Origin: Ancylobacter crimeensis | Lineage (GTDB): Bacteria; Pseudomonadota; Alphaproteobacteria; Rhizobiales; Xanthobacteraceae | Assembly: GCF_023016805.1 (NCBI RefSeq) | Contig: NZ_JALKCH010000007.1 | Location: 224,232-288,231, forward strand | Length of the DNA: 64,000 bases | Reading direction: 5' to 3' | Shown: positions 1 to 8,139 of the stretch, piece after piece | How the letters are laid out: every line of letters starts with the position of its first letter | Position numbering within the stretch: the stretch's first letter is position 1 | Position numbers and translations under genes: made by a program | Notes under the pieces: generated by a model | Told to the model about the DNA's origin: nothing | Seen by the model: only the letters and a program-made list of their open reading frames with translations | Database searches by the model: none

Positions 1-330
1 GAGCTTCGCGATGCACCGGAGCCCGACCTGCCGGAATTGCTCGGGCATCTGGCACCGGTCGATCTGGTTCTGATCGAAGGCTACAAGCGCGACCATCACC
101 CCAAGATCGAGATCCACCGCCCGAAAGTCGGCAAGCCGCTGCTGTTTCCCGAGGATCCGCATATCGTGGCGATTGCGTGCGATGAATCGGCCGACAGCGC
201 AGCGCTTTCGGATGTCGACCTCCCGGTGATCGACCTCAACGACACGGAGGCCGTTGCCGACATGGTTCTGCGTCACGCGGTGCCGATCGAGAGCGTGAAA
301 TGGCGGGAGCCGGTTCAGGCGGAGGGATAG
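1..330 (+). CDS. mobB: MobB, molybdopterin-guanine dinucleotide biosynthesis adaptor (3' part)
   Basis: The reading frame is open from base 1, so the 5' end, including the P-loop, lies outside the window; about 109 residues remain. The piece LIEGYKRDHHPKIEIHR is the characteristic MobB segment in which a glutamate-glycine-tyrosine-lysine stretch follows a hydrophobic beta strand. MobB is a GTP-binding partner of MobA in converting molybdopterin to its guanine dinucleotide form for molybdoenzymes, in the cytoplasm. The gene is convergent with mobA, and their 3' ends overlap by 16 bases (315-330). The ATG-less beginning in the window is only a truncation by the window edge. Confidence 0.85.
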   Translation, partial: ELRDAPEPDLPELLGHLAPVDLVLIEGYKRDHHPKIEIHRPKVGKPLLFPEDPHIVAIACDESADSAALSDVDLPVIDLNDTEAVADMVLRHAVPIESVKWREPVQAEG

Positions 331-926
331 CGCGCGAGGATGGCCTCAGCCGCCGCGATATCGTCCGGCGTGTTCACGTTGAGGAACGGGTCATAGGGTT
401 GAACTGCCCACGCAACACGCTCTGCACCTGCTTCTGCTGCAAAACGACCGGCACGACGCTCGTCATTTTCTTCAAGAAGCTCTCGCAACATGCTGCTGAG
501 GCTGACATTCCACAGTCCTATCACGGGGTGAAAACGCTCTCCTGACATTGCGCACGCCGCTTGCCCTTCGCCTAGAGCGGCTTCCAGACGAGAGGCGAGA
601 TCGGCCGGCAGAAAGGGAGCGTCGCAGGGTACGCTCAACAGCCATTCGATGTCGGGCCGATACCGGGCGAGGTGATCGAGGCCCGCAAGCAGCCCCGCGA
701 GCGGTCCCGGATGACCCGGCAGCGTATCCACCACGACCGCCATGCCGGCACCGAACCGGGCGGCATCGCCATTCGCGTTCAGCAGCAGCGTTTCAACCTG
801 GCCCGCCAGCCGCCGCTGGATGCGTTCAAGGATGGTCACGCCGCCGAGGCTTAGCAGCCCCTTGTCGCCGCCACCCATGCGTCGGGAGAGGCCGCCGGCG
901 AGAATGAGACCTGCGATCTTTGGCAT
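315..926 (-). CDS. mobA: MobA, molybdenum cofactor guanylyltransferase
   Basis: This 203-residue protein starts with a short strand followed by LAGGLSRRMGGGDKG, the nucleotidyltransferase G-G-x-S-x-R-x-G-x-x-K loop that binds GTP in MobA. Later landmarks are the LPGHPGPLAGLLAGL segment and SVPCDAPFLP, where the aspartate coordinates Mg. Length is normal for the family. It transfers GMP to molybdopterin. It faces mobB tail to tail rather than lying in tandem with it, and the two stop codons lie inside each other's coding region. ATG at 924-926 is the only sensible start because the P-loop-like motif begins about ten residues later. Confidence 0.95.
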   Translation of the reverse strand: MPKIAGLILAGGLSRRMGGGDKGLLSLGGVTILERIQRRLAGQVETLLLNANGDAARFGAGMAVVVDTLPGHPGPLAGLLAGLDHLARYRPDIEWLLSVPCDAPFLPADLASRLEAALGEGQAACAMSGERFHPVIGLWNVSLSSMLRELLEENDERRAGRFAAEAGAERVAWAVQPYDPFLNVNTPDDIAAAEAILARYPSA

Positions 927-929
927 GCT

Positions 930-1397
930 TCAGGCCGAAGGGCGGCTGATGAGATAGGCCGCGACGCCCACGAAGCAGGCCGCCGTTCCGGCCAGAACGA
1001 GCACGGGCAGCCCCATCACCACCAGCAGCCCGAAGCTGAAGGCCATGCTGACGACCGCGAAGATCTTCGCCCAACGCGGCACCGCGCCATTGCGCCGCCA
1101 GGCCACCACCGAAGGCCCGAGACGCCGATGAGTGACGAGCCAGGTCTCGAAACGCGGCGATGAGCGCGAGAACAGCCACGCCGCGATGATGAGGAACACC
1201 GTTCCCGGCATCATGGGCGTGAAAATGCCGATGATGCCCAGCGCAACGCAGAGCCAGCCGAGGCCGATCATCACCCAGCGCAACGGACCGCTGGCAAAGC
1301 GGGTGCGCAGGGCGGGTCGGGCAAGAGAAGCGGGCGGGGGAGGGATCATGTCGCTCATATAAGGCCGGTCCATCGCATGGCCAATACGCTGCGTCAC
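930..1397 (-). CDS. YbaN/DUF454-family inner membrane protein
   Basis: This is a 155-residue protein with three or four hydrophobic segments (about residues 38-58, 62-80 and 110-150). The pattern GWLCVALGIIGIFTPMMPGTVFLIIAAWLF is typical of the YbaN (DUF454) family, whose function is not established. The GTG start at 1395-1397 overlaps the recG stop in a GTGA junction, so it is probably translationally coupled to recG. Two internal methionines (about residues 9 and 14) are alternative starts. The family call rests on the GxxGxxxPxxPxxxF core, and no biochemical role can be read from the sequence. Confidence 0.75.
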   Translation of the reverse strand: MTQRIGHAMDRPYMSDMIPPPPASLARPALRTRFASGPLRWVMIGLGWLCVALGIIGIFTPMMPGTVFLIIAAWLFSRSSPRFETWLVTHRRLGPSVVAWRRNGAVPRWAKIFAVVSMAFSFGLLVVMGLPVLVLAGTAACFVGVAAYLISRPSA

Positions 1398-3487
1398 CCT
1401 GCGCCGAGCAACGTGACCGCCACATCGCGCTCGAACACATAGAGCAGGGCGCGCAGCGCCTGCCCGCGGGCGGTGACGAGGTCTGGGTCCGCGGCCACGA
1501 TGCGGGCGGCCTCCGCGCGGGCGGCTTCCAGCAGGTCGCCATGCAGTTCCGGCCGAGCGACGCGGAAGCCGGGAAAGCCGCTTTGCCGCGTGCCGAGCAC
1601 GTCACCTTCGCCGCGCAGCTTCAGATCCTGCTCGGCGAGATAGAACCCGTCTTCCGAATCCCGCAACGCCTGAAGCCGCGCCTTCGCTACTTCGCCGAGC
1701 GGCGGGCGGTACATGAGCAGGCAGGTGGAGGCGACCGAGCCGCGCCCGACCCGACCGCGCAATTGGTGAAGCTGGGCAAGGCCGAAGCGTTCGGCATGCT
1801 CGATGACCATGATCGAAGCCTCGGGCACGTCGACACCTACCTCGACAACCGTGGTCGCGACCAGCAGGCGGGTTTGGCCGCTGGCGAAAGCTGCCATGGC
1901 GGCATCCTTCTCGGCGCCCTTCATCTTGCCGTGGACGAGCCCGACCCTGTCGCCGAAATGCTGCTTCAGCTCGTCGTGGCGCGCCTCGGCGGCGGCAAGG
2001 TCGGAGCTTTCCGATTCCTCGACCAGCGGGCAGATCCAGTAGGCGCGGCGCCCCTCGCGCAAGGCCGCGCCCAGCCGTTCCACGACCTCGCCGATCCGCT
2101 CGGAAGACACGGCCCGGGTCTCGATGGGCGTGCGGCCTGCTGGCTTCTCGCGCAGCTCGCTCACATCCATGTCGCCGAAGAAGGTGAGCACCAGCGTTCG
2201 CGGAATCGGGGTTGCAGTCATCACCAGAACGTCGACCGCCTCGCCCTTGGAAGCCAGCGCGAGACGCTGGTGGACGCCGAACCGGTGCTGCTCGTCGACG
2301 ATGGCGAGCGCCAGATCATGAAAATCGACACTCTCCTGAAACAGGGCGTGGGTGCCGATGACGATGTCGATAGCGCCGCTCCGCAAGGCACCGAGCAGTT
2401 CCTCGCGGACGCGGCCTTTCTCGCGCCCGGTCAGCAGGGCCACACGCAAGCCGGCAGCGGCAGCGAGGGGGGCGATGGTCTTGAGATGCTGGCGGGCGAG
2501 GATTTCTGTCGGCGCCATCAGCGCCGCCTGCCGCCCGCCCTCGACGACGATGGCAGCGGAGAGCAGGGCCACCACCGTCTTGCCTGAACCGACATCGCCC
2601 TGCAGCAGGCGCAGCATCCGGTCGCCGGAGCCGATGTCGCGGGCGATCGCTGCCAGCGCCGTCTCCTGCGCGCCGGTGAGGCTGAAGGGCAGGGCAGCGC
2701 GCAGACGGGCCGTCAGGCGGCCATCGCCATGGCTCGGCCGGCCGACGCCGCGCACGTTCGACGCGCGAACAAGGGCAAGGGCGATCTGGCCGGCGAGCAG
2801 TTCGTCATAGGCAAGGCGTCGCCAGCCGGCGCCGCCCGGCGTCGCGTCGATCGGTTCCGCCGGCTGGTGGATGGAGGTCAGCGCAGCGGCGAACGGCATG
2901 GGGGCGGGGCCGTTGCGGCCGGGGCTCTGCCATTCGGGAAGCGGACCCGCGAGCGCCAGAGCGGCCCCCATGGCGCGCCGCACATGACCCTGGCCGAGCC
3001 CTTCCACCAGGGCATAGACCGGCTCGACCGAAGGCAGCCTGGCAAAGCCCGCGGCATCGACCACGCGCTCGGGATGGGCCATCTGCCGCATGCCGTCATA
3101 AAGCTCGATCCTGCCGGAAAGCCAGCGGGTTTCGCCCGGCGGCAGCAGCCGCTCGACATAACCGCGATCGGCCTTGAAGAAGACCAGCGTCAGGTCGCCG
3201 CTGTCGTCATGCACCTGCACGCGATAGGGCGCCCGGCTTCCCGCGGGCGGGGGACGGTGCTGGCCAACCTTAACCTCCAGCGTCACGGTCTCGCCGGGCG
3301 GGGCCTCGGCGATGAGCGGGCGTTTGCGGCGGTCCACGGTACCGGAGGGAAGGTGGAACAGCAGATCCAGCACGCGCGGGCCTTCCTGCCGGCCGAGCAG
3401 GCGGGTGAAGGGGCGCAGCATCTTGGGGCCGATGCCGGAAAGATCGGCCAGCGCACTAAAATAGGGATTGAGACATTCGGGCCGCAT
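1394..3487 (-). CDS. recG: RecG, ATP-dependent DNA helicase
   Basis: RecG remodels stalled replication forks and Holliday junctions. The 697-residue product has an N-terminal wedge/OB-like domain (to about residue 250). The SF2 helicase core follows, with Walker A GDVGSGKT near residue 305, the DEQH box in IVDEQHRFGV near 405, motif III TATPIPRT, and the C-terminal motif QLRGRVGRG. An in-frame ATG 27 codons upstream (3568) exists. The ATG at 3487 (protein start MRPECLNPYFSAL) matches the usual length and the family start before the LxGIGPK segment, so it is preferred. It precedes and overlaps the DUF454 gene by four bases. Confidence 0.95.
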   Translation of the reverse strand: MRPECLNPYFSALADLSGIGPKMLRPFTRLLGRQEGPRVLDLLFHLPSGTVDRRKRPLIAEAPPGETVTLEVKVGQHRPPPAGSRAPYRVQVHDDSGDLTLVFFKADRGYVERLLPPGETRWLSGRIELYDGMRQMAHPERVVDAAGFARLPSVEPVYALVEGLGQGHVRRAMGAALALAGPLPEWQSPGRNGPAPMPFAAALTSIHQPAEPIDATPGGAGWRRLAYDELLAGQIALALVRASNVRGVGRPSHGDGRLTARLRAALPFSLTGAQETALAAIARDIGSGDRMLRLLQGDVGSGKTVVALLSAAIVVEGGRQAALMAPTEILARQHLKTIAPLAAAAGLRVALLTGREKGRVREELLGALRSGAIDIVIGTHALFQESVDFHDLALAIVDEQHRFGVHQRLALASKGEAVDVLVMTATPIPRTLVLTFFGDMDVSELREKPAGRTPIETRAVSSERIGEVVERLGAALREGRRAYWICPLVEESESSDLAAAEARHDELKQHFGDRVGLVHGKMKGAEKDAAMAAFASGQTRLLVATTVVEVGVDVPEASIMVIEHAERFGLAQLHQLRGRVGRGSVASTCLLMYRPPLGEVAKARLQALRDSEDGFYLAEQDLKLRGEGDVLGTRQSGFPGFRVARPELHGDLLEAARAEAARIVAADPDLVTARGQALRALLYVFERDVAVTLLGAG

Positions 3488-3672
3488 GCGAGAGGCAAGG
3501 TGGCCGAGCCGGAAGCCGAGCGCAACGGTGGCGGGGGCGCTTTCCCCGTTGGGCTCGCCACCATGCACCGGGCGCGGGGCTGTGCCACGCCCCTGCCTGC
3601 GGGCGGCGGCTGACAGGCGGGAAGGCCTGCGTTAAACAGCGCGTTCTCGCCAAAACGGGGCCGGAGGCCCAT

Positions 3673-3969
3673 ATGACCGGCACGACCATATCCAGCGCGG
3701 GGCTCGATCCGAGGCGGCGGCGCATCCTGTTTCGCGCCTGGCATCGCGGCACCCGCGAAATGGACCTCCTCATGGGCCGCTTCGCCGACGCCCATCTGCC
3801 GACGCTCCCCGAGGGCGACGTCGCCGATTTCGAGCGGCTGATCGAGGTGGAGGACCCCGATCTTTTCACCTGGATCGGCGGGCAGACGCCGCCTGCCGAG
3901 CATGATACGGCACTGTTCCGCCGCTTTCGGCAGTTTCACCTGTCGGGCGAGGGGCTGCCGGAAATCTGA
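3673..3969 (+). CDS. sdhE: SdhE-type FAD assembly factor (DUF339)
   Basis: The 98-residue protein contains the family motif RAWHRGTREMDLLMG, with the RGxxE sequence used in FAD attachment to succinate dehydrogenase flavoprotein, and the C-terminal DPDLFTWI segment. A clear ribosome site (GGAGG) sits six bases before the ATG. It is an SdhE/SDH5 homologue acting in the cytoplasm during complex II maturation. It lies divergently from recG and 71 bases ahead of mfd on the same strand, a recG-sdhE-mfd order seen in many Hyphomicrobiales. Nothing unusual is visible. Confidence 0.9.
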   Translation: MTGTTISSAGLDPRRRRILFRAWHRGTREMDLLMGRFADAHLPTLPEGDVADFERLIEVEDPDLFTWIGGQTPPAEHDTALFRRFRQFHLSGEGLPEI

Positions 3970-4040
3970 TCGCCACTACCCGACCCGATTGCTGCCCTGC
4001 CCCGGCGAAGTTCCGCAGATTCGCCGCTTCTGGATGTCCG

Positions 4041-7000
4041 ATGGCCACTTCGCCGACCCAACTCGTCTCCCGCCTCGTTCCCGGTCGCGCCACCACGCTC
4101 GCCAATGTGCCCTCGGGCATGGAAGGGTTGGTCGTCGCCGATCTCGCCCGCGCGCTCGCCGCACGGGACGATGCGCCGTGGCCGACGCTGACGGTGATCT
4201 GCCGCGATGCCGACCGCATGGCCGAGATGGAACGTGCCATAGGCTTCTTCGCGCCAACCGTCGAAGTGCTGTCGCTGCCGGGCTGGGATTGCCTGCCCTA
4301 TGACCGGGCCTCGCCCCATGCGGACATCATCGCGCGCCGCATGACGACGCTGGCGCGGCTCGCCCGCGTGCGTGGGCGCCAGGGCGGCAGCGTCCTGCTC
4401 ACCAGCGTGCATGCCGCGCTCCAGCGCGTGCCGAAGCGTGCGTTGGTCGCGACGCAATCTTTCTCGGCCGCGCCCGGTAACGCGCTGGATATCGAGGAGA
4501 TCGTCGCCTGGGCCGAGATCAACGGCTTCCAGCGCACCTCCACCGTGCGTGACACCGGCGAATATGCGGTGCGCGGCGGCATTGTGGACCTGTTCCCCCC
4601 GGGATTGCCGGCGCCGGTGCGGCTCGATTTCTTCGGCGATACGCTGGAATCCATTCGTTCCTTCGATCCGGACACTCAGCGGACCTCGCAGCAGATGCGC
4701 GCGCTGGAGCTGGTGCCGATGAGCGAACTCCAGCTTACCACCGAGACCATGCGCCGCTTCCGCATGGCCTATGTGGCGCAGTTCGGCGCAGCCCAGCGCG
4801 GCGACCTGCTCTATGAGGCGGTGAGCGAGGGTCGGCGCTATCCGGGCATGGAGCACTGGCTGCCGCTGTTCCATGACGGTCTCGACACCCTTTTCGACTA
4901 CGCTGCGGGATCGCCGGTGGTGATGGAGGCGCAGGTCGAGGAAGCCGCGCGCGAGCGGCTGGCCCAGATCGCCGATTATTACGATGCACGCCGGGACGCG
5001 CTCGAGCAGCAGGGCGGCCACGGCACGCCCTATCGTCCCCTGCCGCCGACGCAGCTCTATCTGACCGCCGACGAATGGGAGACGCGGCGCGCCGATCGAT
5101 CGCGCATCACGCTCACCGCCTTCGCGGTGCCGGAAGGCCGGGAAGTGGTGGACCTGCACGGCCGGGCCGCCCGCAGCTTCGCGCCGGAGCGCGCCGACCC
5201 TGAGGCTAACGTCTTCGAGACCGCGGCGAACTACCTGCGCGATCTCTCCAAGCAGAAGCGCACCATCCTCGCTGCATGGTCCGACGGTTCACGCGACCGC
5301 CTCGCGACGGTGCTGGCCGACCATGGGCTCAAGGGCGCGCAGACGGTCGGCACCCGCGATGCCGCCGATGCGCTGCCGAAAGGCGCCATCGCGCTCGCCG
5401 TGCTGGGCGTGGAAAGCGGCTTCGAAACGGACAGCCTCGCGGTCATCGGCGAGCAGGACATTCTCGGCGACCGCCTCGTGCGGCCCAAGCGCAAGCAGCG
5501 CCGTCCGCAGGACGTAATCGCCGAACTCGGTTCGCTGACCGCCGGCGACCTCGTGGTGCATGTCGACCACGGCATCGGGCGCTTCGTCGGACTGAAGGCA
5601 ATCGAGGCGATGGGTGCCCCCCACGACTGCCTCGAAATCCACTATGCGGAAGGATCCAAGCTCTTCCTGCCGGTGGAGAATCTCGAACTGCTCTCCCGCT
5701 ACGGCTCGGAGGACACCGAGGCGCAGCTCGACCGGCTCGGTGGTGGAGGCTGGCAGGCGCGCAAGGCGAAGATGCGCAGCCGCATCCGCGAGATGGCGGC
5801 CGAGCTCATCAAGGTCGCGGCCGCACGCCAGCTCCGCGAAGCGCCTCGTCTCGTGCCCGCCTCCGGCGTTTATGACGAGTTCCGCGCCCGCTTCCCCTAT
5901 GAGGAAACCGAGGACCAGGAGGCCGCCATCGAGGCGGTGTTCGACGATCTCGGTTCCGGCCATCCGATGGACCGTCTCGTCTGCGGTGATGTCGGCTTCG
6001 GCAAGACCGAGGTGGCGCTGCGCGCTGCCTTCGCCGTCGCGCTTTCCGGCAAGCAGGTTGCTGTCGTGGTGCCGACAACGCTGCTGGCCCGCCAGCATTT
6101 CAAGACCTTCTCCGAACGCTTCAAGGGTCTGCCGGTGGAAGTGCGGCAGGCCTCGCGGCTCGTGACGGGCAAAGAACTGTCGGAGACAAAAAAGAAGCTT
6201 GCCGACGGCACGGTCGACATCGTGGTCGGCACCCATGCGGTGCTCGGCAAGGCGATCTCCTTCAAGGATCTCGGCCTCGTCATCATCGACGAGGAGCAGC
6301 ATTTCGGCGTCGCCCACAAGGAGAAGCTCAAGCAGCTCCGCGCCGAGGTGCATGTGCTTACCCTCACCGCGACCCCGATTCCGCGCACGCTGCAGCTCGC
6401 CATGACCGGGGTGCGCGAGCTCTCCATCATCGCCTCACCGCCGGTGGACCGCCTTGCGGTGCGCACCTTCGTGACGCCCTTCGACCCGCTGATCGTGCGC
6501 GAAGCACTGCTGCGCGAGCGCTATCGCGGAGGACAGAGCTTCTATGTCTGCCCGCGCATCGAGGACCTCGCCGAGGTGAAGGACTTCCTCGACAAGAACG
6601 TGCCGGAGGTGAAGGTCGCCGTCGCTCATGGTCAGATGGCGGCGACGCAGCTCGAGGAGATCATGTCCGCCTTCTATGACGGGCAGTTCGATGTGCTGCT
6701 GTCCACCACGATCGTCGAATCGGGCCTCGACATCCCGACGGCCAATACGCTCGTCATCCACCGGGCCGACATGTTCGGGCTGGCCCAGCTCTACCAGCTG
6801 CGCGGGCGGGTGGGGCGCTCCAAGACGCGCGCCTATGCGATCTTCACCGTGCCGACCGAAAAGGCGATCACCGCGCAGGCTGATCGCCGGCTCAAGGTGC
6901 TGCAGTCACTCGACACGCTGGGCGCCGGCTTCCAGCTCGCGAGCCATGACCTCGACATTCGGGGCGCCGGCAATCTTCTGGGCGACGAGCAGTCCGGCCA

Positions 7001-7559
7001 CATCAAGGAAGTCGGCTACGAACTCTATCAGGAGATGCTGCAGGAGGCGATCGCCAACCTGAAGGCCGGCATCGAGGCGCCGGTCGCGGAGAAGTGGTCG
7101 CCGCAGATCTCGATCGGCATGCCGGTGCTGATCCCTGAGGACTATGTCGCCGACCTGCATGTGCGGCTGACGCTGTATCGCCGGCTGGCCGACATCGAGA
7201 CCGATCAGGAGATCGAGCAGATCGGCGCCGAGATGGTGGACCGCTTCGGAACCCTGCCCGAAGAGGTGGAGCACCTCATGAAGCTGGTCGCCATCAAGGC
7301 GCTGTGCCGCCGCGCCAATATCGAGAAGGTCGATGCCGGGCCGCGCGGCATGGTCATTACCTTCCGCGACAACAAGTTCCCGAACCCGGCCGGTTTCGTC
7401 GCCTATATCGGCAAGCCGCATGTGGTGGCGAAGATGCGCCCGGATTTGAAGGTCGTCTTCTCGGACGACTGGCCGACCGCCGGTGCCCGGCTGAAAGGCA
7501 CGGTCGCCATCCTGCGCGAGCTGGCGAAGATCGCCGGGCAGGGAGCCCGGGCGGCCTGA
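4041..7559 (+). CDS. mfd: Mfd, transcription-repair coupling factor
   Basis: At 1172 residues this is full length for Mfd, which removes stalled RNA polymerase and recruits UvrA to transcribed-strand lesions. The N-terminal UvrB-like region (about residues 20-350) is followed by the RNA-polymerase interaction domain around 500-560 (DLVVHVDHGIGRFVG). The translocase comes next, with Walker A GDVGFGKT near 650, the DEEQ box in IIDEEQHFGV near 750, TATPIPRTL, and QLRGRVGRS. The C-terminal TRCF domain (PEDYVADLHVRLTLYRR) is present. The ATG at 4041 gives a normal N terminus. The 80 bases downstream separate it from a convergent small gene. Confidence 0.97.
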   Translation: MATSPTQLVSRLVPGRATTLANVPSGMEGLVVADLARALAARDDAPWPTLTVICRDADRMAEMERAIGFFAPTVEVLSLPGWDCLPYDRASPHADIIARRMTTLARLARVRGRQGGSVLLTSVHAALQRVPKRALVATQSFSAAPGNALDIEEIVAWAEINGFQRTSTVRDTGEYAVRGGIVDLFPPGLPAPVRLDFFGDTLESIRSFDPDTQRTSQQMRALELVPMSELQLTTETMRRFRMAYVAQFGAAQRGDLLYEAVSEGRRYPGMEHWLPLFHDGLDTLFDYAAGSPVVMEAQVEEAARERLAQIADYYDARRDALEQQGGHGTPYRPLPPTQLYLTADEWETRRADRSRITLTAFAVPEGREVVDLHGRAARSFAPERADPEANVFETAANYLRDLSKQKRTILAAWSDGSRDRLATVLADHGLKGAQTVGTRDAADALPKGAIALAVLGVESGFETDSLAVIGEQDILGDRLVRPKRKQRRPQDVIAELGSLTAGDLVVHVDHGIGRFVGLKAIEAMGAPHDCLEIHYAEGSKLFLPVENLELLSRYGSEDTEAQLDRLGGGGWQARKAKMRSRIREMAAELIKVAAARQLREAPRLVPASGVYDEFRARFPYEETEDQEAAIEAVFDDLGSGHPMDRLVCGDVGFGKTEVALRAAFAVALSGKQVAVVVPTTLLARQHFKTFSERFKGLPVEVRQASRLVTGKELSETKKKLADGTVDIVVGTHAVLGKAISFKDLGLVIIDEEQHFGVAHKEKLKQLRAEVHVLTLTATPIPRTLQLAMTGVRELSIIASPPVDRLAVRTFVTPFDPLIVREALLRERYRGGQSFYVCPRIEDLAEVKDFLDKNVPEVKVAVAHGQMAATQLEEIMSAFYDGQFDVLLSTTIVESGLDIPTANTLVIHRADMFGLAQLYQLRGRVGRSKTRAYAIFTVPTEKAITAQADRRLKVLQSLDTLGAGFQLASHDLDIRGAGNLLGDEQSGHIKEVGYELYQEMLQEAIANLKAGIEAPVAEKWSPQISIGMPVLIPEDYVADLHVRLTLYRRLADIETDQEIEQIGAEMVDRFGTLPEEVEHLMKLVAIKALCRRANIEKVDAGPRGMVITFRDNKFPNPAGFVAYIGKPHVVAKMRPDLKVVFSDDWPTAGARLKGTVAILRELAKIAGQGARAA

Positions 7560-7639
7560 AAACAGCCTTCAGGACGGATGCAAACGGAGGGAAGTCCGCT
7601 GGCGGGGGCGGTCCGGTCGGTATACCCAAGCCGCACGGC

Positions 7640-7984
7640 TCAGGGGGCGCTGTCGCTGTCGGGCAGAAGATCGGCGTCGAAATCGGACCCCATCCCGTCG
7701 CCGACGCTTTCCAGATCGTCGCCGCCGGCCTGGTTCATGTAGTCCTGGCTCTTGTCCGCGCCGGGATCGTCCGGCAATGGGCCGTAGTTCAGGTAGTTCG
7801 AGTCGTTCTTTGCCGGAAACTCGATCTTCATGCCGCCATTCGGCTGCACCGTGGTGGTGACGCCGTTCTCAGGATTGGGATGGACGGTGACGGATTCCTG
7901 CGCCCGCGCGGGCTGGGAGAGCCCCATGCCAAAGGCAGCACCCACCAGCACGGCGGCGGCGATGAAACGGGCGGTGAAGCGCAT
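7640..7984 (-). CDS. Small secreted acidic protein of unknown function
   Basis: I do not recognise this family. The chosen ATG (7982-7984) has a strong ribosome site (AGGAGGG, seven bases upstream) and begins a standard signal peptide: basic MRFTAR, a hydrophobic alanine-rich core, then PARAQ as a signal peptidase I site near residue 27. The roughly 88-residue mature part is hydrophilic. It has a VHPNPENGVTTTVQPNGGMKIEF segment and a strongly acidic tail rich in Asp and Ser. It is probably periplasmic. It lies 155 bases downstream of the family 5 binding protein on the same strand, so co-transcription is possible but unproven. Confidence 0.65.
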   Translation of the reverse strand: MRFTARFIAAAVLVGAAFGMGLSQPARAQESVTVHPNPENGVTTTVQPNGGMKIEFPAKNDSNYLNYGPLPDDPGADKSQDYMNQAGGDDLESVGDGMGSDFDADLLPDSDSAP

Positions 7985-8139
7985 CGGGATCCCTCCTGCG
8001 GGAAAAGCGGGACGTCGCGGACTGTCTGGATATCGGTCCGGGCAGTCCACCTCTCTTAGGAGGCCAATCGAGCCGATCTGTCCAGCCGCCACGCGGCGGG
8101 GATAACTGCTTTTCACCGGGTGTAACCGCGGCACATGGC

